Assembly: GCA_021736385.1 (NCBI GenBank) | Contig: JAIPFY010000002.1 | Coordinates: 35,780-99,779 of the forward strand | Source: Spirochaetia bacterium | GTDB taxonomy: Bacteria > Spirochaetota > Spirochaetia > CAKZLE01 | Length of the DNA stretch: 64,000 bases | Reading direction: 5' to 3' | Shown: one piece after another, positions 10,335 to 21,394 of the stretch | How the letters are laid out: each line of letters starts with the position of its first letter | How positions within the stretch are numbered: the first letter of the stretch is position 1 | The notes under the pieces: generated by a model | Seen by the model: the letters and a program-made list of their open reading frames with translations, nothing else | Databases searched by the model: none | What the model was told of the DNA's origin: nothing | Position numbers and translations under genes: made by a program

Positions 10335-11231
10335 TCAGCTCGTCCAGTCATCTATCTCAATATTGATCTCCGATATGATCACACCACCGTACCGTTCAAG
10401 ACTGTCTGCGATGTACTTCTGCAGCTCTTTGAGGGTCCCTGAGACCTGGAACTTGATCGGTACCCGCAGTTTTATCGAGAGCTGATAACCCTCCGGTCCG
10501 TTCTTGACCACGACCTTCTTGACCTTGATCGTATCATCGAACTCATCAAGACAGTGGACGATCATCTGGGTGAGAGCAGCTTCAGACATCGAGATCTTTC
10601 CCCGTTTACCGAATTCCGGCCGTACGATGGTCTTCTCGAAGACCTTCTTCTTCCAGGGGAGCGGGATGTTGGCTTTGAAGAATATCCTCATTGAATCGTA
10701 GACGATCTGGGGGTAGTTGCGGGTGATCTCGATCGTCGGGACAGGAATGACATGCTTACCTTCACTGTTTCGAATCCGTACGGCCATCTCGATCTCTTCT
10801 TTACTTGCGAGATCCTCGATCTTGATGATCTTCTCCGGTTCAGGCAGTTTCAGCCGTACAGCGATCTTGTTCACCATCTTCTCAGAGGTCCCTATGATCA
10901 GGATCTTCTTGAAATTGGTCTTCTGCAGGGCAGCGTGGACCTCATCACGATGTGCATCCTCATCAAAGAGTGCGGTCTTGATGGCTTTGAGGAAGATGTT
11001 CTCTTTCTTTGCAGATTTGCCGGCCAGGATCTTATCACCCTTGATAAGCAGACCGTCATCGATGATGAGTTCTATGCCGTATTTATCTGCTACGAGTTTT
11101 GATCTGAAACTCTTTCCCGTACCGCTTCTGCCAATGAGGGCAAACACCTTTCGGCCTCGCAGTTTCCAGATCGTATAGCGCATGATCCTGTTCATGATGC
11201 CACTATATACATTCTTGATGGAGATGTCCAT
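10335..11231 (-). CDS. P-loop ATPase with Asp23/Gls24-like C-terminal region
   Basis: Walker A ALIGRSGTGKSFRS; C-terminus ISMSEAALTQMIVHCLDEFDDTIKVKKVVVKNGPEGYQLSIKLRVP resembles Asp23. Confidence 0.7.
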   Translation of the reverse strand: MDISIKNVYSGIMNRIMRYTIWKLRGRKVFALIGRSGTGKSFRSKLVADKYGIELIIDDGLLIKGDKILAGKSAKKENIFLKAIKTALFDEDAHRDEVHAALQKTNFKKILIIGTSEKMVNKIAVRLKLPEPEKIIKIEDLASKEEIEMAVRIRNSEGKHVIPVPTIEITRNYPQIVYDSMRIFFKANIPLPWKKKVFEKTIVRPEFGKRGKISMSEAALTQMIVHCLDEFDDTIKVKKVVVKNGPEGYQLSIKLRVPIKFQVSGTLKELQKYIADSLERYGGVIISEINIEIDDWTS

Positions 11232-11574
11232 TATTATTTACAGCAGGCAGATCTCGCACGGGTTCACGCATCTGCGGTGATACGGGTATCCGATCGCTGC
11301 ACGAGGTCGTGTAACCCGGCTCACAGGAGGTTCTGGCGCCAGGAGGGGGACTGTCTTGCATCGGCTGCCGCTCACTGCTTCACGGAGCAAAAGCCGAGCC
11401 GGGGGAGGTGAGATCCCTCGATGCTCAGTACGTTAGAAGATGCCGTATATCAGGGAAATCTCCAGCTGCGACCGGTAGCGGGACTGGCGCGGTACATACT
11501 GTCATGCTATACTTTTATTCTAATGATCATGGTAGTGTGTGACCACCTGGGATCATGTGCAGGGAGGGCTCCTC

Positions 11575-14007
11575 ATGGCTGATTTCAGTTGGGCGAAACT
11601 GCTTGTCATCCCGATATGGCTGCTCTCATGCATGCTGCCTGTCTCCGGTGCGGTGTTCACCAGAGAAGCGCCCGGGGCTGCACAGAGCATATACGCGCTG
11701 CAGGCTGAAGCTGCTGCAGCGCCCTGGATCGAGGCTGATGAAGAAAGCTGGTTCACCATCGATCCGTTGCCTTCCGGTTCATGGGCTGATTCAGTGCTCA
11801 GTATCTATCTGGATGGGAAGCTCCATGAACGCGATGCGAGCCCGGACGGCTTCAGTATCCCGGGGCTCTCTCCCGGTCGCCATGAAATCGAAGCCCGCCT
11901 TCGGGGATCACGGCAGAAGGAGCTCAGGCTAGGTGCTGATCTGTGGGTACTTGGAGAGGTGACGGTCTCCATCCTCTACCCGGCAGATGAAGCAGTGGTT
12001 CGGCTGGGACCCGATGGCCTGCAGTGCTCTGCAGCAGTTACTGTGGAAGCCCCGGGTGTCTCACCCTCTGAGACCGCCACGGTCATACGCCATACCCGAT
12101 GGTTCCTGGACGATGAATCGCTTCCCGGGGATCAGCATCTTCAGCAGCAGCTCCCAGCCATGGATCTCGGTGATCATACGCTGCGTTTTGAGATCGAGAC
12201 GGTGTTCGGTGGGTTCTCATCACACGAAGCAGCGTTTGTCGCAGTCCCGGACATGCTCCTTGAGGTGATCGGGGATACTCCGGAGCCCTATGCGATACGT
12301 TCGTTCGAACGACTGGTCTTTCAGGCCGTGGTCCACCAGCCCCGAAATGCAGGGGCTGCAGGCCCGTCGCCGCGTGAGCAGGTCTTCGCTCATTCGATCC
12401 CCATGGAAGATGATATCTTCTGGTATGTCGATGGCATCCTGCAGGACCGTGGCGGTGAATTCCTCTTTGAGGCTGACCCTGGTACCTATACGATCACATC
12501 TGAGTACATCGTCGACTCCTCGTTGGTCGTCCCTGCCATCCGCTCTGCCCCCATACAGGTCATGGTTCGGGAGCCCATCGGTGCCCGGATCATATCTCCC
12601 TCAGAACCCGGGTATCCCTATCTTGGCCCGTTCGATGGATCATCGCAGGGCCCCGGGCCACGACTGAGCGTCTCTGGGGATGGGGAACCGGATGCCGGCT
12701 TCTTCTGGACGTATGAGACTGCTGAAGGAGAACTTCTGGAAACTGCAGGAAGAGATGCCACGTTCGACCTCAGCAGGGCCGGTGATATCGAGGGTGGTAT
12801 GCTCACACTCACGACAGTGCTCGATCGATGGCAGGACTCACAGACTCTGGCGTTCGTTGCCTGGGGGATCCCCGGCATGGACATAGAGCTGGTCTGTCCT
12901 CAGGGGACCGAAGTGGAGGTGGGGAGGGCGTTCTCTGTTATGACCAGATTATCGAGTATGCATCCGGCCTCAGGTGGGAGAGCCGGTCCGTTTCGGTATA
13001 CCTATTCACTCGACGGGATACACCCTCTTGCTGACAGTCAGGCAGGAGCCAATGCTGCCTGTATGATCGAGAGCCCCGGATGGCACGTCATCCGGGTCGT
13101 GGTGCACGATGCCTCGGGGCATGCGGCGATGGCAGAGGCTGAGCTCTTCGCGTATATCCCGTGGGATCTGAACATCGAACCGGGCGGCCCGTTCGTCGTG
13201 AGCCCGGATGCTGTGCTCAGCCTCACGATGGGGCTGCAGCCGTTTGACAGGATCCCGCAGGGGGACTATTGGTGGGAGATCAGACCGAAGGTCTCAGGCG
13301 CAGCTCCGGTCAGGATCGAGGGGAGGGTACTCTCCTTCTGTTTCGGACAGACTGGCAGCGCCGAAGTCACCGGCTGTTTTGTGAGTGCTGACGGTACGCT
13401 CGAGCTGGAGGGATCGGCAGATGTCACTGTTGTGGATGAACTGCCGCCTCTGGTGGGACTTTACGCGATGGGAAGTCGCACCCATGTGAATCCCGGAGAC
13501 AGGGTCATGGTAACTGCGGCGGTCTCTTCCAGCACCGGAGATCCTGTCGAAGCGAACCTGTCCTGGTCCAGGAACGGGATCGCTCAACCGTCATCCGACG
13601 ATGCCTACGCTCTTCTCTTCACCGCGGGGTCACCCGGTACGATAGAGGAGATCGCGTGTACTGCCTCGCTGCCCTCAGGGTCATCCGGTACCGGAGTACT
13701 GCAGCTTACCGTGAATGTTCCGCCTGAAGGGTTTTCAGTTCAGATGAGTCCTGAGGGTCCTGTCATCCCTGCTCCCGGCAGGGTAGAGCTGTCTGTCGAA
13801 GGGGCTGTCGATCCCGATGATGATCTGCCTCTTACCTATCAGTGGTTCACGCTCAATGCCGGTCAGCTGCAGTCCCTTTCGCCGCAGCTTCTAGATGGGC
13901 GATGGTCTGCTAACCTGCCTGCAGGGGGTAATGCAGTGTTCGTACGAGTCATGGACTCCCGCCAGCTCTCTGCTGAATCCCAGCGGCTTGAGGTGGAGGT
14001 GCGGTGA
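11575..14007 (+). CDS. Large exported protein with repeated Ig/PKD-like beta segments (upstream start at 11539 also possible)
   Basis: Signal-like N-terminus; many PKD-like strand patterns such as DPDDDLPLTYQWF and LSVEGAVDPDDD. Confidence 0.6.
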   Translation: MADFSWAKLLVIPIWLLSCMLPVSGAVFTREAPGAAQSIYALQAEAAAAPWIEADEESWFTIDPLPSGSWADSVLSIYLDGKLHERDASPDGFSIPGLSPGRHEIEARLRGSRQKELRLGADLWVLGEVTVSILYPADEAVVRLGPDGLQCSAAVTVEAPGVSPSETATVIRHTRWFLDDESLPGDQHLQQQLPAMDLGDHTLRFEIETVFGGFSSHEAAFVAVPDMLLEVIGDTPEPYAIRSFERLVFQAVVHQPRNAGAAGPSPREQVFAHSIPMEDDIFWYVDGILQDRGGEFLFEADPGTYTITSEYIVDSSLVVPAIRSAPIQVMVREPIGARIISPSEPGYPYLGPFDGSSQGPGPRLSVSGDGEPDAGFFWTYETAEGELLETAGRDATFDLSRAGDIEGGMLTLTTVLDRWQDSQTLAFVAWGIPGMDIELVCPQGTEVEVGRAFSVMTRLSSMHPASGGRAGPFRYTYSLDGIHPLADSQAGANAACMIESPGWHVIRVVVHDASGHAAMAEAELFAYIPWDLNIEPGGPFVVSPDAVLSLTMGLQPFDRIPQGDYWWEIRPKVSGAAPVRIEGRVLSFCFGQTGSAEVTGCFVSADGTLELEGSADVTVVDELPPLVGLYAMGSRTHVNPGDRVMVTAAVSSSTGDPVEANLSWSRNGIAQPSSDDAYALLFTAGSPGTIEEIACTASLPSGSSGTGVLQLTVNVPPEGFSVQMSPEGPVIPAPGRVELSVEGAVDPDDDLPLTYQWFTLNAGQLQSLSPQLLDGRWSANLPAGGNAVFVRVMDSRQLSAESQRLEVEVR

Positions 14008-14381
14008 ACAGTCAGGAAGTCGTTAGAGCATATCCGTCTTCCCGTCTGAGAGCTCCCATGCTGAGACTTCCGGGACACCTGGTCTGAAAACCTTCAGTAC
14101 CAATACCGCTGCAGCTCAGGAGGCTGCACCGAAAGACAGGCAGCAGCAGGATCATGTTTCCCCTGCTGTACGATGGAAGCAGACATGTGGCAGTGGTGAC
14201 TTCCCTTCTTACCCTTCTCAAGGTGATCCCACGATACCACATCCAGCTCCTGAGCTCTCATGGTATCGTCATATTCCCTTCGTATCCCCTATGACTCGAT
14301 GAGAGGCTCTGCGACGGGGGGATTTCGTACATCAGGGGTGTGAGTCCTTCAGGACAGACTCACAGGAGCGCAAGGTATCTC

Positions 14382-14406
14382 AGCTGGTGTTCAGCTGGTG
14401 TTCAGT
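14382..14406. repeat. Short tandem repeat CAGCTGGTGTT
   Basis: cagctggtgttcagctggtgttcag. Confidence 0.7.
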
Positions 14407-14572
14407 TGGGCCTTCAGGGTGCTTCCTGCGGTGTTCTGCGGTCGCTCAGGGTCTTCTCTGTCCGGGGACCTGCGCAGGATCCAGGTGGATGACTCCCCGG
14501 ATTCGTGTCCCGATTTTCAGCTATATGATCAGTTTTACCTGCAGATACCTGTTATTGATCCCGGTTTTATCA

Positions 14573-14601
14573 TTGCACAAACGACTTAATGCGGTTATAG
14601 T
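14573..14601 (+). promoter_or_regulatory. Sigma70-type promoter for the V-ATPase operon
   Basis: TTGCAC (14573-14578), 17-bp spacer, TATAGT (14596-14601), upstream of the start at 14632. Confidence 0.6.
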
Positions 14602-14631
14602 ATTCGTAAAATATTTTTTTCGAGGAAATGC

Positions 14632-15246
14632 ATGGAAGTACAAGTAAAAGAACTTTTGGAGTCTATTCAAAAAGATGGTATAGAAGCTGCGGAGCAAAAA
14701 TCGAAAGAATTACTCTCACATGCTCAGAGTGAAGCTGAAGGCATCATAGCAAAAGCGAAGAAAGAAGCTGCTTCACTCCTGGAGCAGGCAGAGACCCAGA
14801 TCAGGAGAAAAGAGGCAAGTTCAAAGGCTTCTCTCGAACAGGCTTCACGGGATGTGGTGCTCTCTCTTGAACAGAAGATCAAGTCAGTACTGCATGCAGC
14901 GCTCTTAGGCGAAGTCGGCAAGGCTATGACCGGCAAGGACCTTGCAGCCCTTATCGAGCTCGTCGTCAAGAGTGAGATCGCTCCTTCTTCAGAGCTTCAG
15001 GTGGAATTCTCCAAGAACGAGGCACAGAAGCTGCTTGCTGCGCTCAACAAGAGTCTGGCAGGAGAGCTGGAAGCCGGTCTGGAGATCGCTCCTGTCCCGC
15101 AGATGACCCGAGGGTTCGTCGTACGGCAGAAAGACGGGAAAGCCTATTATGATTTCACCGCAGCAGAGATCACTGAGATCCTGGCACGGTTCGTGAATCC
15201 GTATGTAGCATCACTCATGCAGGAAGCTGAGCAGAAAGGAGAGTAA
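14632..15246 (+). CDS. atpE: V-type ATP synthase subunit E
   Basis: Coiled-coil Ala/Glu/Lys-rich N-terminus, first gene of the V-ATPase operon. Confidence 0.85.
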   Translation: MEVQVKELLESIQKDGIEAAEQKSKELLSHAQSEAEGIIAKAKKEAASLLEQAETQIRRKEASSKASLEQASRDVVLSLEQKIKSVLHAALLGEVGKAMTGKDLAALIELVVKSEIAPSSELQVEFSKNEAQKLLAALNKSLAGELEAGLEIAPVPQMTRGFVVRQKDGKAYYDFTAAEITEILARFVNPYVASLMQEAEQKGE

Positions 15247-15248
15247 TA

Positions 15249-15788
15249 GTGTCAAGTTATTACTACCTGATCTCTACCCTCCCGACACTCGACCCGGAGA
15301 AGGGGCTTGCGCTGACCGAGGCTGAATTCCTGGTCCTGTGCGAGAAGCATCTTACCCGTAGTGACTTTCGGGTCATCTCGAGTGTGACCGATGCTGAGAC
15401 AGACCTCCCGAACAGCACCCTTCGCGCATGGCTTGAGTTCGAACAGAGTCTCAATCATGCCCTTGCAGAAGAGCGGGCACAGCGTCTTGAGCATGTGAAG
15501 AACGAGATGTATGTCAATACCTTCGAGAAGAATCCGCAGATAGCTGAAGCGGTGCGTAAGGCTGTCACCGAAGAGTCTCCTCTGCTGGGGGAGAAGATCC
15601 TGGATGCGGCGAAGTTCGCTTTTCTTGATGATCTTGAAGTCAATCATTTTTTTGATCTTACCAAACTCATTGTGTATTACCTGAAGTTGAGGATACTCGA
15701 ACGCGAGCAGTACTTCGACTTCGTCAGAGGTGATGAAGAGTTTAAGAGATTACTATCGAATATACAGACTAGTATTAAAAGCTATTGA
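15249..15788 (+). CDS. DUF2764 family V-ATPase-associated protein
   Basis: MSSYYYLISTLPTLDPEKG; position between subunits E and A. Confidence 0.8.
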   Translation: MSSYYYLISTLPTLDPEKGLALTEAEFLVLCEKHLTRSDFRVISSVTDAETDLPNSTLRAWLEFEQSLNHALAEERAQRLEHVKNEMYVNTFEKNPQIAEAVRKAVTEESPLLGEKILDAAKFAFLDDLEVNHFFDLTKLIVYYLKLRILEREQYFDFVRGDEEFKRLLSNIQTSIKSY

Positions 15789-15804
15789 ATAGTGGAGTTG
15801 ATGC

Positions 15805-17568
15805 ATGGCAATGAGTAAAGGACGAGTCGTGGGAATCAATGGGAACATGGTTTCCGTTGAAGTGGATGGGGATGTAACCCTGAATGAAGTAGCATATATC
15901 CTCCTGGGAGAGACCCGGGTAAAATCCGAGGTCATCAGGATCCGTGGAGATATCGTATCGATGCAGGCGTTCGAGATGACCGGCGGTATCGGCGTGGGTG
16001 ATGCGGTAGAGTTCACCGGAGAGATGCTCAGTGTTGAGCTCGGGCCGGGACTGCTGGGACAGGTCTATGACGGTCTTCAGAATCCACTGCCGGAACTGGC
16101 AGAGAAATGCGGTTTCTTCCTTGAGAGAGGTGTATACATACAGGCTCTTCCAAGGACGAAATGGGATTTCACCCCCTCTGTGAAAAAAGGTGATGTCGTC
16201 CGTCCTGCCGCTATGATCGGAGAGGTCCCTGAAGGGATCTTCAACCATAAGATCATGGTGCCCTTCTCCCTGAGGTCCGGGTCCTATACGGTCGAGAAGA
16301 TCGTCAAAAAAGGCAAGTACTTCAATGATGATGAGATCGCCGTACTCACAGACAGTGATGGGAATTCCCATTCGCTGACGATGAACTTCACCTGGCCGGT
16401 CAAGAAAGCCATCGATCTCTATGAGGAGCGACTCAAACCCGTCGATCCTATGATCACCAAGGTTCGATTGATCGATACCTTCCTGCCGGTCGCAAAGGGT
16501 GGTACCTACTGTATACCCGGACCGTTCGGTGCGGGCAAGACCGTGCTGCAGCAGATCACCAGCAGACATGCTGAAGTCGATATCGTCATCATCGCAGCCT
16601 GCGGGGAACGTGCAGGAGAGGTCGTAGAGACCCTGAAGGAGTTCCCTGAGCTGATCGACCCGAGAACCGGGAAGACCCTCATGGAACGTACGATCATCAT
16701 CTGTAATACCAGCTCCATGCCGGTCGCAGCACGTGAGGCATCAGTCTATACGGGGGTCACCCTCGCTGAATATTACCGGCAGATGGGGCTTGATGTCCTG
16801 CTGCTGGCAGACTCCACCTCACGTTGGGCTCAGGCCATGCGAGAGATGTCCGGCAGGCTCGAAGAGATCCCCGGTGAGGAGTCATTCCCTGCCTACCTCG
16901 AATCGGTCATCGCCAACTTCTACGAACGTGCCGGACTGGTACGACTGTATGACGGCAGTGTGGGATCGGTAACCATCGGCGGGACGGTAAGTCCTGCAGG
17001 CGGTAACTTCGAGGAACCTGTGACTCAGGCGACACTGAAAGTCGTAGGTGCGTTCCACGGACTTTCGAGGGAACGATCGGATGCACGAAAGTATCCTGCG
17101 ATCGACCCGCTGGACAGCTGGTCGAAATACCAGGGCGTCATCGATCTCAAGATGACCGATTATGCACGGAAGATCCTCTTCCGTGGTGATGAAGTCAGTC
17201 AGATGATGAAGGTAGTGGGTGAAGAGGGGACGAGCCTGGAAGACTATATCATCTACTTGAAGGCAGAGATGCTCGATGCGGTGTATCTGCAGCAGAACTC
17301 CTTTGATCCGGTAGACGGTGCGGTCGGGGTCGACCGACAGAAATACGTCTTTACCAAGATATTCGTCATCCTCGGCTCCGAATACAGTGTCGAGACGAAA
17401 GAGGCTGCACGACATCTGTTCAATCAGATACGACAGAAACTGGTCGACTGGAATGGATGTGAGTGGAAGGGCAAGCAGTTTGCCATGATGGAGAAGGATC
17501 TTGAAGAGCTGCTTCAGAAACGGCTGGTCAGTATCGATAGCGAAGTAGAAAAATATATCGAGAGATAA
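15805..17568 (+). CDS. atpA: V-type ATP synthase subunit A
   Basis: [52 protein letters not shown]. Confidence 0.97.
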   Translation: MAMSKGRVVGINGNMVSVEVDGDVTLNEVAYILLGETRVKSEVIRIRGDIVSMQAFEMTGGIGVGDAVEFTGEMLSVELGPGLLGQVYDGLQNPLPELAEKCGFFLERGVYIQALPRTKWDFTPSVKKGDVVRPAAMIGEVPEGIFNHKIMVPFSLRSGSYTVEKIVKKGKYFNDDEIAVLTDSDGNSHSLTMNFTWPVKKAIDLYEERLKPVDPMITKVRLIDTFLPVAKGGTYCIPGPFGAGKTVLQQITSRHAEVDIVIIAACGERAGEVVETLKEFPELIDPRTGKTLMERTIIICNTSSMPVAAREASVYTGVTLAEYYRQMGLDVLLLADSTSRWAQAMREMSGRLEEIPGEESFPAYLESVIANFYERAGLVRLYDGSVGSVTIGGTVSPAGGNFEEPVTQATLKVVGAFHGLSRERSDARKYPAIDPLDSWSKYQGVIDLKMTDYARKILFRGDEVSQMMKVVGEEGTSLEDYIIYLKAEMLDAVYLQQNSFDPVDGAVGVDRQKYVFTKIFVILGSEYSVETKEAARHLFNQIRQKLVDWNGCEWKGKQFAMMEKDLEELLQKRLVSIDSEVEKYIER

Positions 17569-17578
17569 GGCGGAGAGC

Positions 17579-18886
17579 ATGCACAAAGTTTATACTAAAA
17601 TAGATTCGATAGCAGGGAACGTCATCACCGTTGCCGCTGAAGGGATAAAGAACGAGGACCTGGCCGTCCTGAGTACCAGAGACGGTGAGTCTCTTGCCAG
17701 TGTCATCAAGCTCGACGGCAGTCACGTGTCGCTGCAGGTGTTCGCCGGGGGAAGAGGGGTCTCGACAGGAGACAATGTGAGATTCCTCGGACACCCGATG
17801 GAGGTCTCATTCTCAGATAATCTGCTTGGCAGGATCTTCAACGGGAGCGGGCAGCCACGAGATAACGGACCCGAACTCACTGAGAACATGATCCCCATCG
17901 GCGGTCCTTCGGTCAATCCGGCCAAACGTATCCTTGCGACCAAGATGATCAGAACGGGAATACCGATGATCGATGTGTTCAATACCCTGGTAGAGTCGCA
18001 GAAACTGCCGATCTTCTCAGTCTCCGGTGAACCCTACAATGATCTGCTCGCCCGTATAGCCATGCAGGCAGAGGTCGACCTGATCATCCTCGGAGGGATG
18101 GGACTCAAGTATGATGATTATCTCTCCTTCAAAGAGACCCTCGAAGAGGGCGGGGCCATGAGCAGGACGATCTTCTTCGTCCATACCGCATCTGATCCGA
18201 CGGTCGAATGCATGCTCGTCCCCGATATATCTCTCGCGGTAGCAGAACGGTTCGCCCTTGAGGGGAAACGGGTGCTGGTGCTGCTCACTGATATGACCAA
18301 CTTCGCTGATTCACTCAAAGAGATCGCCATCACCATGGATCAGGTTCCCTCGAACCGTGGATACCCCGGAGACCTCTACAGTTCTCTGGCCTCACGGTAT
18401 GAGAAAGCCGTCGACTTCGAAGGTGCCGGGTCTGTCACGATCCTGGCAGTGACCACCATGCCTGGAGATGATGTCACCCATCCTGTTCCCGATAATACCG
18501 GATACATCACCGAAGGTCAGTACTACCTGAAGAACGGCAGGATCGAACCCTTCGGGTCACTCTCCCGCCTCAAACAGCTGGTGAACAAGGACTCCCGTGA
18601 TGACCACAGGGCCCTCATGGACGGTATGATCAAACTCTATGCGGCGTACAAGGAGTCGCTCGAGAAGAAGTCGATGGGCTTTCAGATGTCAGACTGGGAC
18701 AGGAAACTGATCGACTATGGTACCATGTTCGAACGGGATCTGATGGATCTGAGTGTGAACATCCCTCTGGAGAAGGCCCTCGATAAGGGTTGGGAGATCC
18801 TCTCTGCGTGCTTCACTCCTGAAGAGACCGGACTGAGAACAGAACTGATCATGAGCCACTGGCCTGAAAAACTCGATCGATCATAA
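17579..18886 (+). CDS. atpB: V-type ATP synthase subunit B
   Basis: [63 protein letters not shown]. Confidence 0.97.
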   Translation: MHKVYTKIDSIAGNVITVAAEGIKNEDLAVLSTRDGESLASVIKLDGSHVSLQVFAGGRGVSTGDNVRFLGHPMEVSFSDNLLGRIFNGSGQPRDNGPELTENMIPIGGPSVNPAKRILATKMIRTGIPMIDVFNTLVESQKLPIFSVSGEPYNDLLARIAMQAEVDLIILGGMGLKYDDYLSFKETLEEGGAMSRTIFFVHTASDPTVECMLVPDISLAVAERFALEGKRVLVLLTDMTNFADSLKEIAITMDQVPSNRGYPGDLYSSLASRYEKAVDFEGAGSVTILAVTTMPGDDVTHPVPDNTGYITEGQYYLKNGRIEPFGSLSRLKQLVNKDSRDDHRALMDGMIKLYAAYKESLEKKSMGFQMSDWDRKLIDYGTMFERDLMDLSVNIPLEKALDKGWEILSACFTPEETGLRTELIMSHWPEKLDRS

Positions 18887-18897
18887 AGGGGCGTGAG

Positions 18898-19512
18898 ATG
18901 GCTTCTGTTAAGTTGACGAAGACCGAACTGAAAAAACAAAAAGATCAACTCAAACGCTATCAGCGGTATCTGCCGACACTGCAGCTGAAGAAACAGCAGC
19001 TGCAGCTGGTGATCAGAAAAGTCGAGCACGAGATCAGGGAGTATCGCCTGAAGCAGGAGGAACTCCACAAGGCGCTGCTGCACTGGGTGCATGTGTATGG
19101 AGAGAATCTGAAGTTCTCCCCTAAGATGAGACTGGAACACCTGGTGGTCGTCGATTCGATCAAACGGAAGAAGGGTAACATCGCCGGGGTCACCATCCCG
19201 ATCTTTGAAGCGCTCACCTTCAAGCGGATCCCCTACGACCTGTATGCGTACCCGCTCTGGGTCGACCGCGGGATCGAGGCACTGAAACAGATCGCTGAAT
19301 TCGATGCGGTGATCACCGTACTGGAAAAACAGATAGAGCTGCTCAACAAAGAGCTGCGCACCACTTCTCAGAGGGTGAACCTCTTCGAGAAGATCAAGAT
19401 CCCGGAGGCGAAGAGTAACATCAAGAGTATCTCGATCGCTCTGGGAGACCAGCAGACAGCCTCTGTGGTTCGAGGTAAGATCGCGAAGAACAAGCTGATA
19501 AAGGTATCATGA
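18898..19512 (+). CDS. atpD: V-type ATP synthase subunit D
   Basis: VKLTKTELKKQKDQLKRYQRYLPTLQLKKQQLQ coiled coil; operon position. Confidence 0.93.
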   Translation: MASVKLTKTELKKQKDQLKRYQRYLPTLQLKKQQLQLVIRKVEHEIREYRLKQEELHKALLHWVHVYGENLKFSPKMRLEHLVVVDSIKRKKGNIAGVTIPIFEALTFKRIPYDLYAYPLWVDRGIEALKQIAEFDAVITVLEKQIELLNKELRTTSQRVNLFEKIKIPEAKSNIKSISIALGDQQTASVVRGKIAKNKLIKVS

Positions 19513-19513
19513 T

Positions 19514-21391
19514 ATGATAGTACCAATGAAGAAGATGTCGATCTTCATGCAAGAGATGGATAAGACCACGTTCCTCAAGAGCCTGCGACGCCTTGGTGTG
19601 ATGCACATCCAGGAGAGACAGGTGACATCTGAGCGGATCGATCAGCTGCATGAACAACGAGAGGATATCGAGAAGATCTGTGCACGGATCGAAGATTCGT
19701 ACGGAGAGTCCATCAAGAACTCGAAGCATCGTGTCGAAGAACAGATTCGCATCGAAGAGGTCCTGCGTAAGCGCAAACGGGTTCTGGAGACGATCGAGGA
19801 AGAGAGACGACTCCATCAGCACATCGACGAGGTGAACAGGGAACTCAAACGGGCAGCCCCCTGGGGTGATTTCTCTCCCCAGCAGGTCTATGCGATCCGA
19901 GACAGGGGGATCGCGATCGACCTGTATGACGCAAAGGATTCGTATCTTGCCGAGCATGGGGATTCCTTCACCTATGTGGTGCTCAGGAAAGAGAAGAAGC
20001 GCAGTGCTATCGCCATCATCGGCACAAAGCCTGCGGAACACCCTGATCTGATCAGGTTCTCCCTTCCCGAGAAGGGTATCTCCGAACTCGAGTCATCCCT
20101 GAATCTCTCCTTCAAGCGTCTTGATCATATCGCGGAGATCTTCAAGGATGAAGCACGCTATCTGAAGTCTTATCGTGAGATGCTCGGACTGATCGATGAG
20201 GAGCTTGCCTTCGAGCAGGTGCATTACGGCATGGATGGGAACGGCACGATCGCCTGGATCACCGGCTTCATCCCGGAGGATCAGATCTCTGCAGTACGGA
20301 CCCTCGCAAAGGACAATGCGTGGGGACTGCTCATCGATGAGGTGAACGAGGAAGATCCGGTACCCACCAAACTCAAGAACAATGTGCTTGTCAGGATGAT
20401 CCAGCCTATCTTCGATATCCTGGGGACGGTCCCCGGGTATCGAGAGTATGATGTGAGCATGTTCTTCCTCATCTTCTTTGCCATGTTCTTCGCCATGATC
20501 ATCGGTGATGCCGGATACGGGCTGCTGTTCCTCACAGGGGCGGTCATCCTGCACGCTGTGGGTAGAAAGCTCACGGAGACGGTGAAACTGCTCTATGTGC
20601 TCAGTGCTACCACGATCATCTGGGGGGCTGCGACCGGGACCTGGTTCGGAAGCGCGCAGCTGCTCGAACTGTTCCGGCCGCTCAAGCTGCTGGTCATCCC
20701 GACGATCGCCTCCTTCCCCGAACTCTTTTCCGATATCACGGCGAAGGATACGCAGAACACCGTGATGTTCATCTGCTTCGTATTGGGGATCGTGCAGCTG
20801 AGCATCGCCTGTATCGTCAACTTCTTCCGATCCCTGCCGCAGATCAAAGCAGTGGCACAGCTCGGATGGCTCATGCTGCTGATCGGGCTCTATTTCCTGG
20901 TACTGCAGCTGGTCATCGGGATGGCACTGCCGCAGTGGGCGCTCTATCTGATGGCCGTCGGTTTTACGCTGTTCGTCATCTTCAATGAGCAGCAGCCCGG
21001 CAGAAGCTTCGTGAAGGGACTGCTCTACGGTCTGGGAGGGTTGTTCAACACCTTCCTCGATGCGATCGGCGGCTTCTCAAACATCATCTCCTATATCAGA
21101 CTCTTTGCCGTCGGGATGGCCTCGGTCGCGATCGCCACGAGCTTCAACAGCATGGCAGAACCGCTGCTCTCAGGGTGGACGTTCCCTGCTGCGATCCTGA
21201 TCCTGCTGCTCGGACACGGTTTGAATCTGGTCATGGGGCTGTTATCTGTGGTCGTACACGGTATACGACTGAATATGTTGGAATTCTCCGGTCAGCTGGG
21301 AATGGAATGGACCGGTATTAAATATGAACCTTTTATGGAACACATTGATTCTTCATTAGTAGAGGATTCAAGACTAATAGGTAAGGAGTGA
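19514..21391 (+). CDS. atpI: V-type ATP synthase subunit I
   Basis: MIVPMKKMSIFMQEMDK N-terminus; C-terminal multi-TM region FFAMIIGDAGYGLLF, ISYIRLFAVGMAS, VHGIRLNMLEFSGQ. Confidence 0.95.
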   Translation: MIVPMKKMSIFMQEMDKTTFLKSLRRLGVMHIQERQVTSERIDQLHEQREDIEKICARIEDSYGESIKNSKHRVEEQIRIEEVLRKRKRVLETIEEERRLHQHIDEVNRELKRAAPWGDFSPQQVYAIRDRGIAIDLYDAKDSYLAEHGDSFTYVVLRKEKKRSAIAIIGTKPAEHPDLIRFSLPEKGISELESSLNLSFKRLDHIAEIFKDEARYLKSYREMLGLIDEELAFEQVHYGMDGNGTIAWITGFIPEDQISAVRTLAKDNAWGLLIDEVNEEDPVPTKLKNNVLVRMIQPIFDILGTVPGYREYDVSMFFLIFFAMFFAMIIGDAGYGLLFLTGAVILHAVGRKLTETVKLLYVLSATTIIWGAATGTWFGSAQLLELFRPLKLLVIPTIASFPELFSDITAKDTQNTVMFICFVLGIVQLSIACIVNFFRSLPQIKAVAQLGWLMLLIGLYFLVLQLVIGMALPQWALYLMAVGFTLFVIFNEQQPGRSFVKGLLYGLGGLFNTFLDAIGGFSNIISYIRLFAVGMASVAIATSFNSMAEPLLSGWTFPAAILILLLGHGLNLVMGLLSVVVHGIRLNMLEFSGQLGMEWTGIKYEPFMEHIDSSLVEDSRLIGKE

Positions 21392-21394
21392 TTT

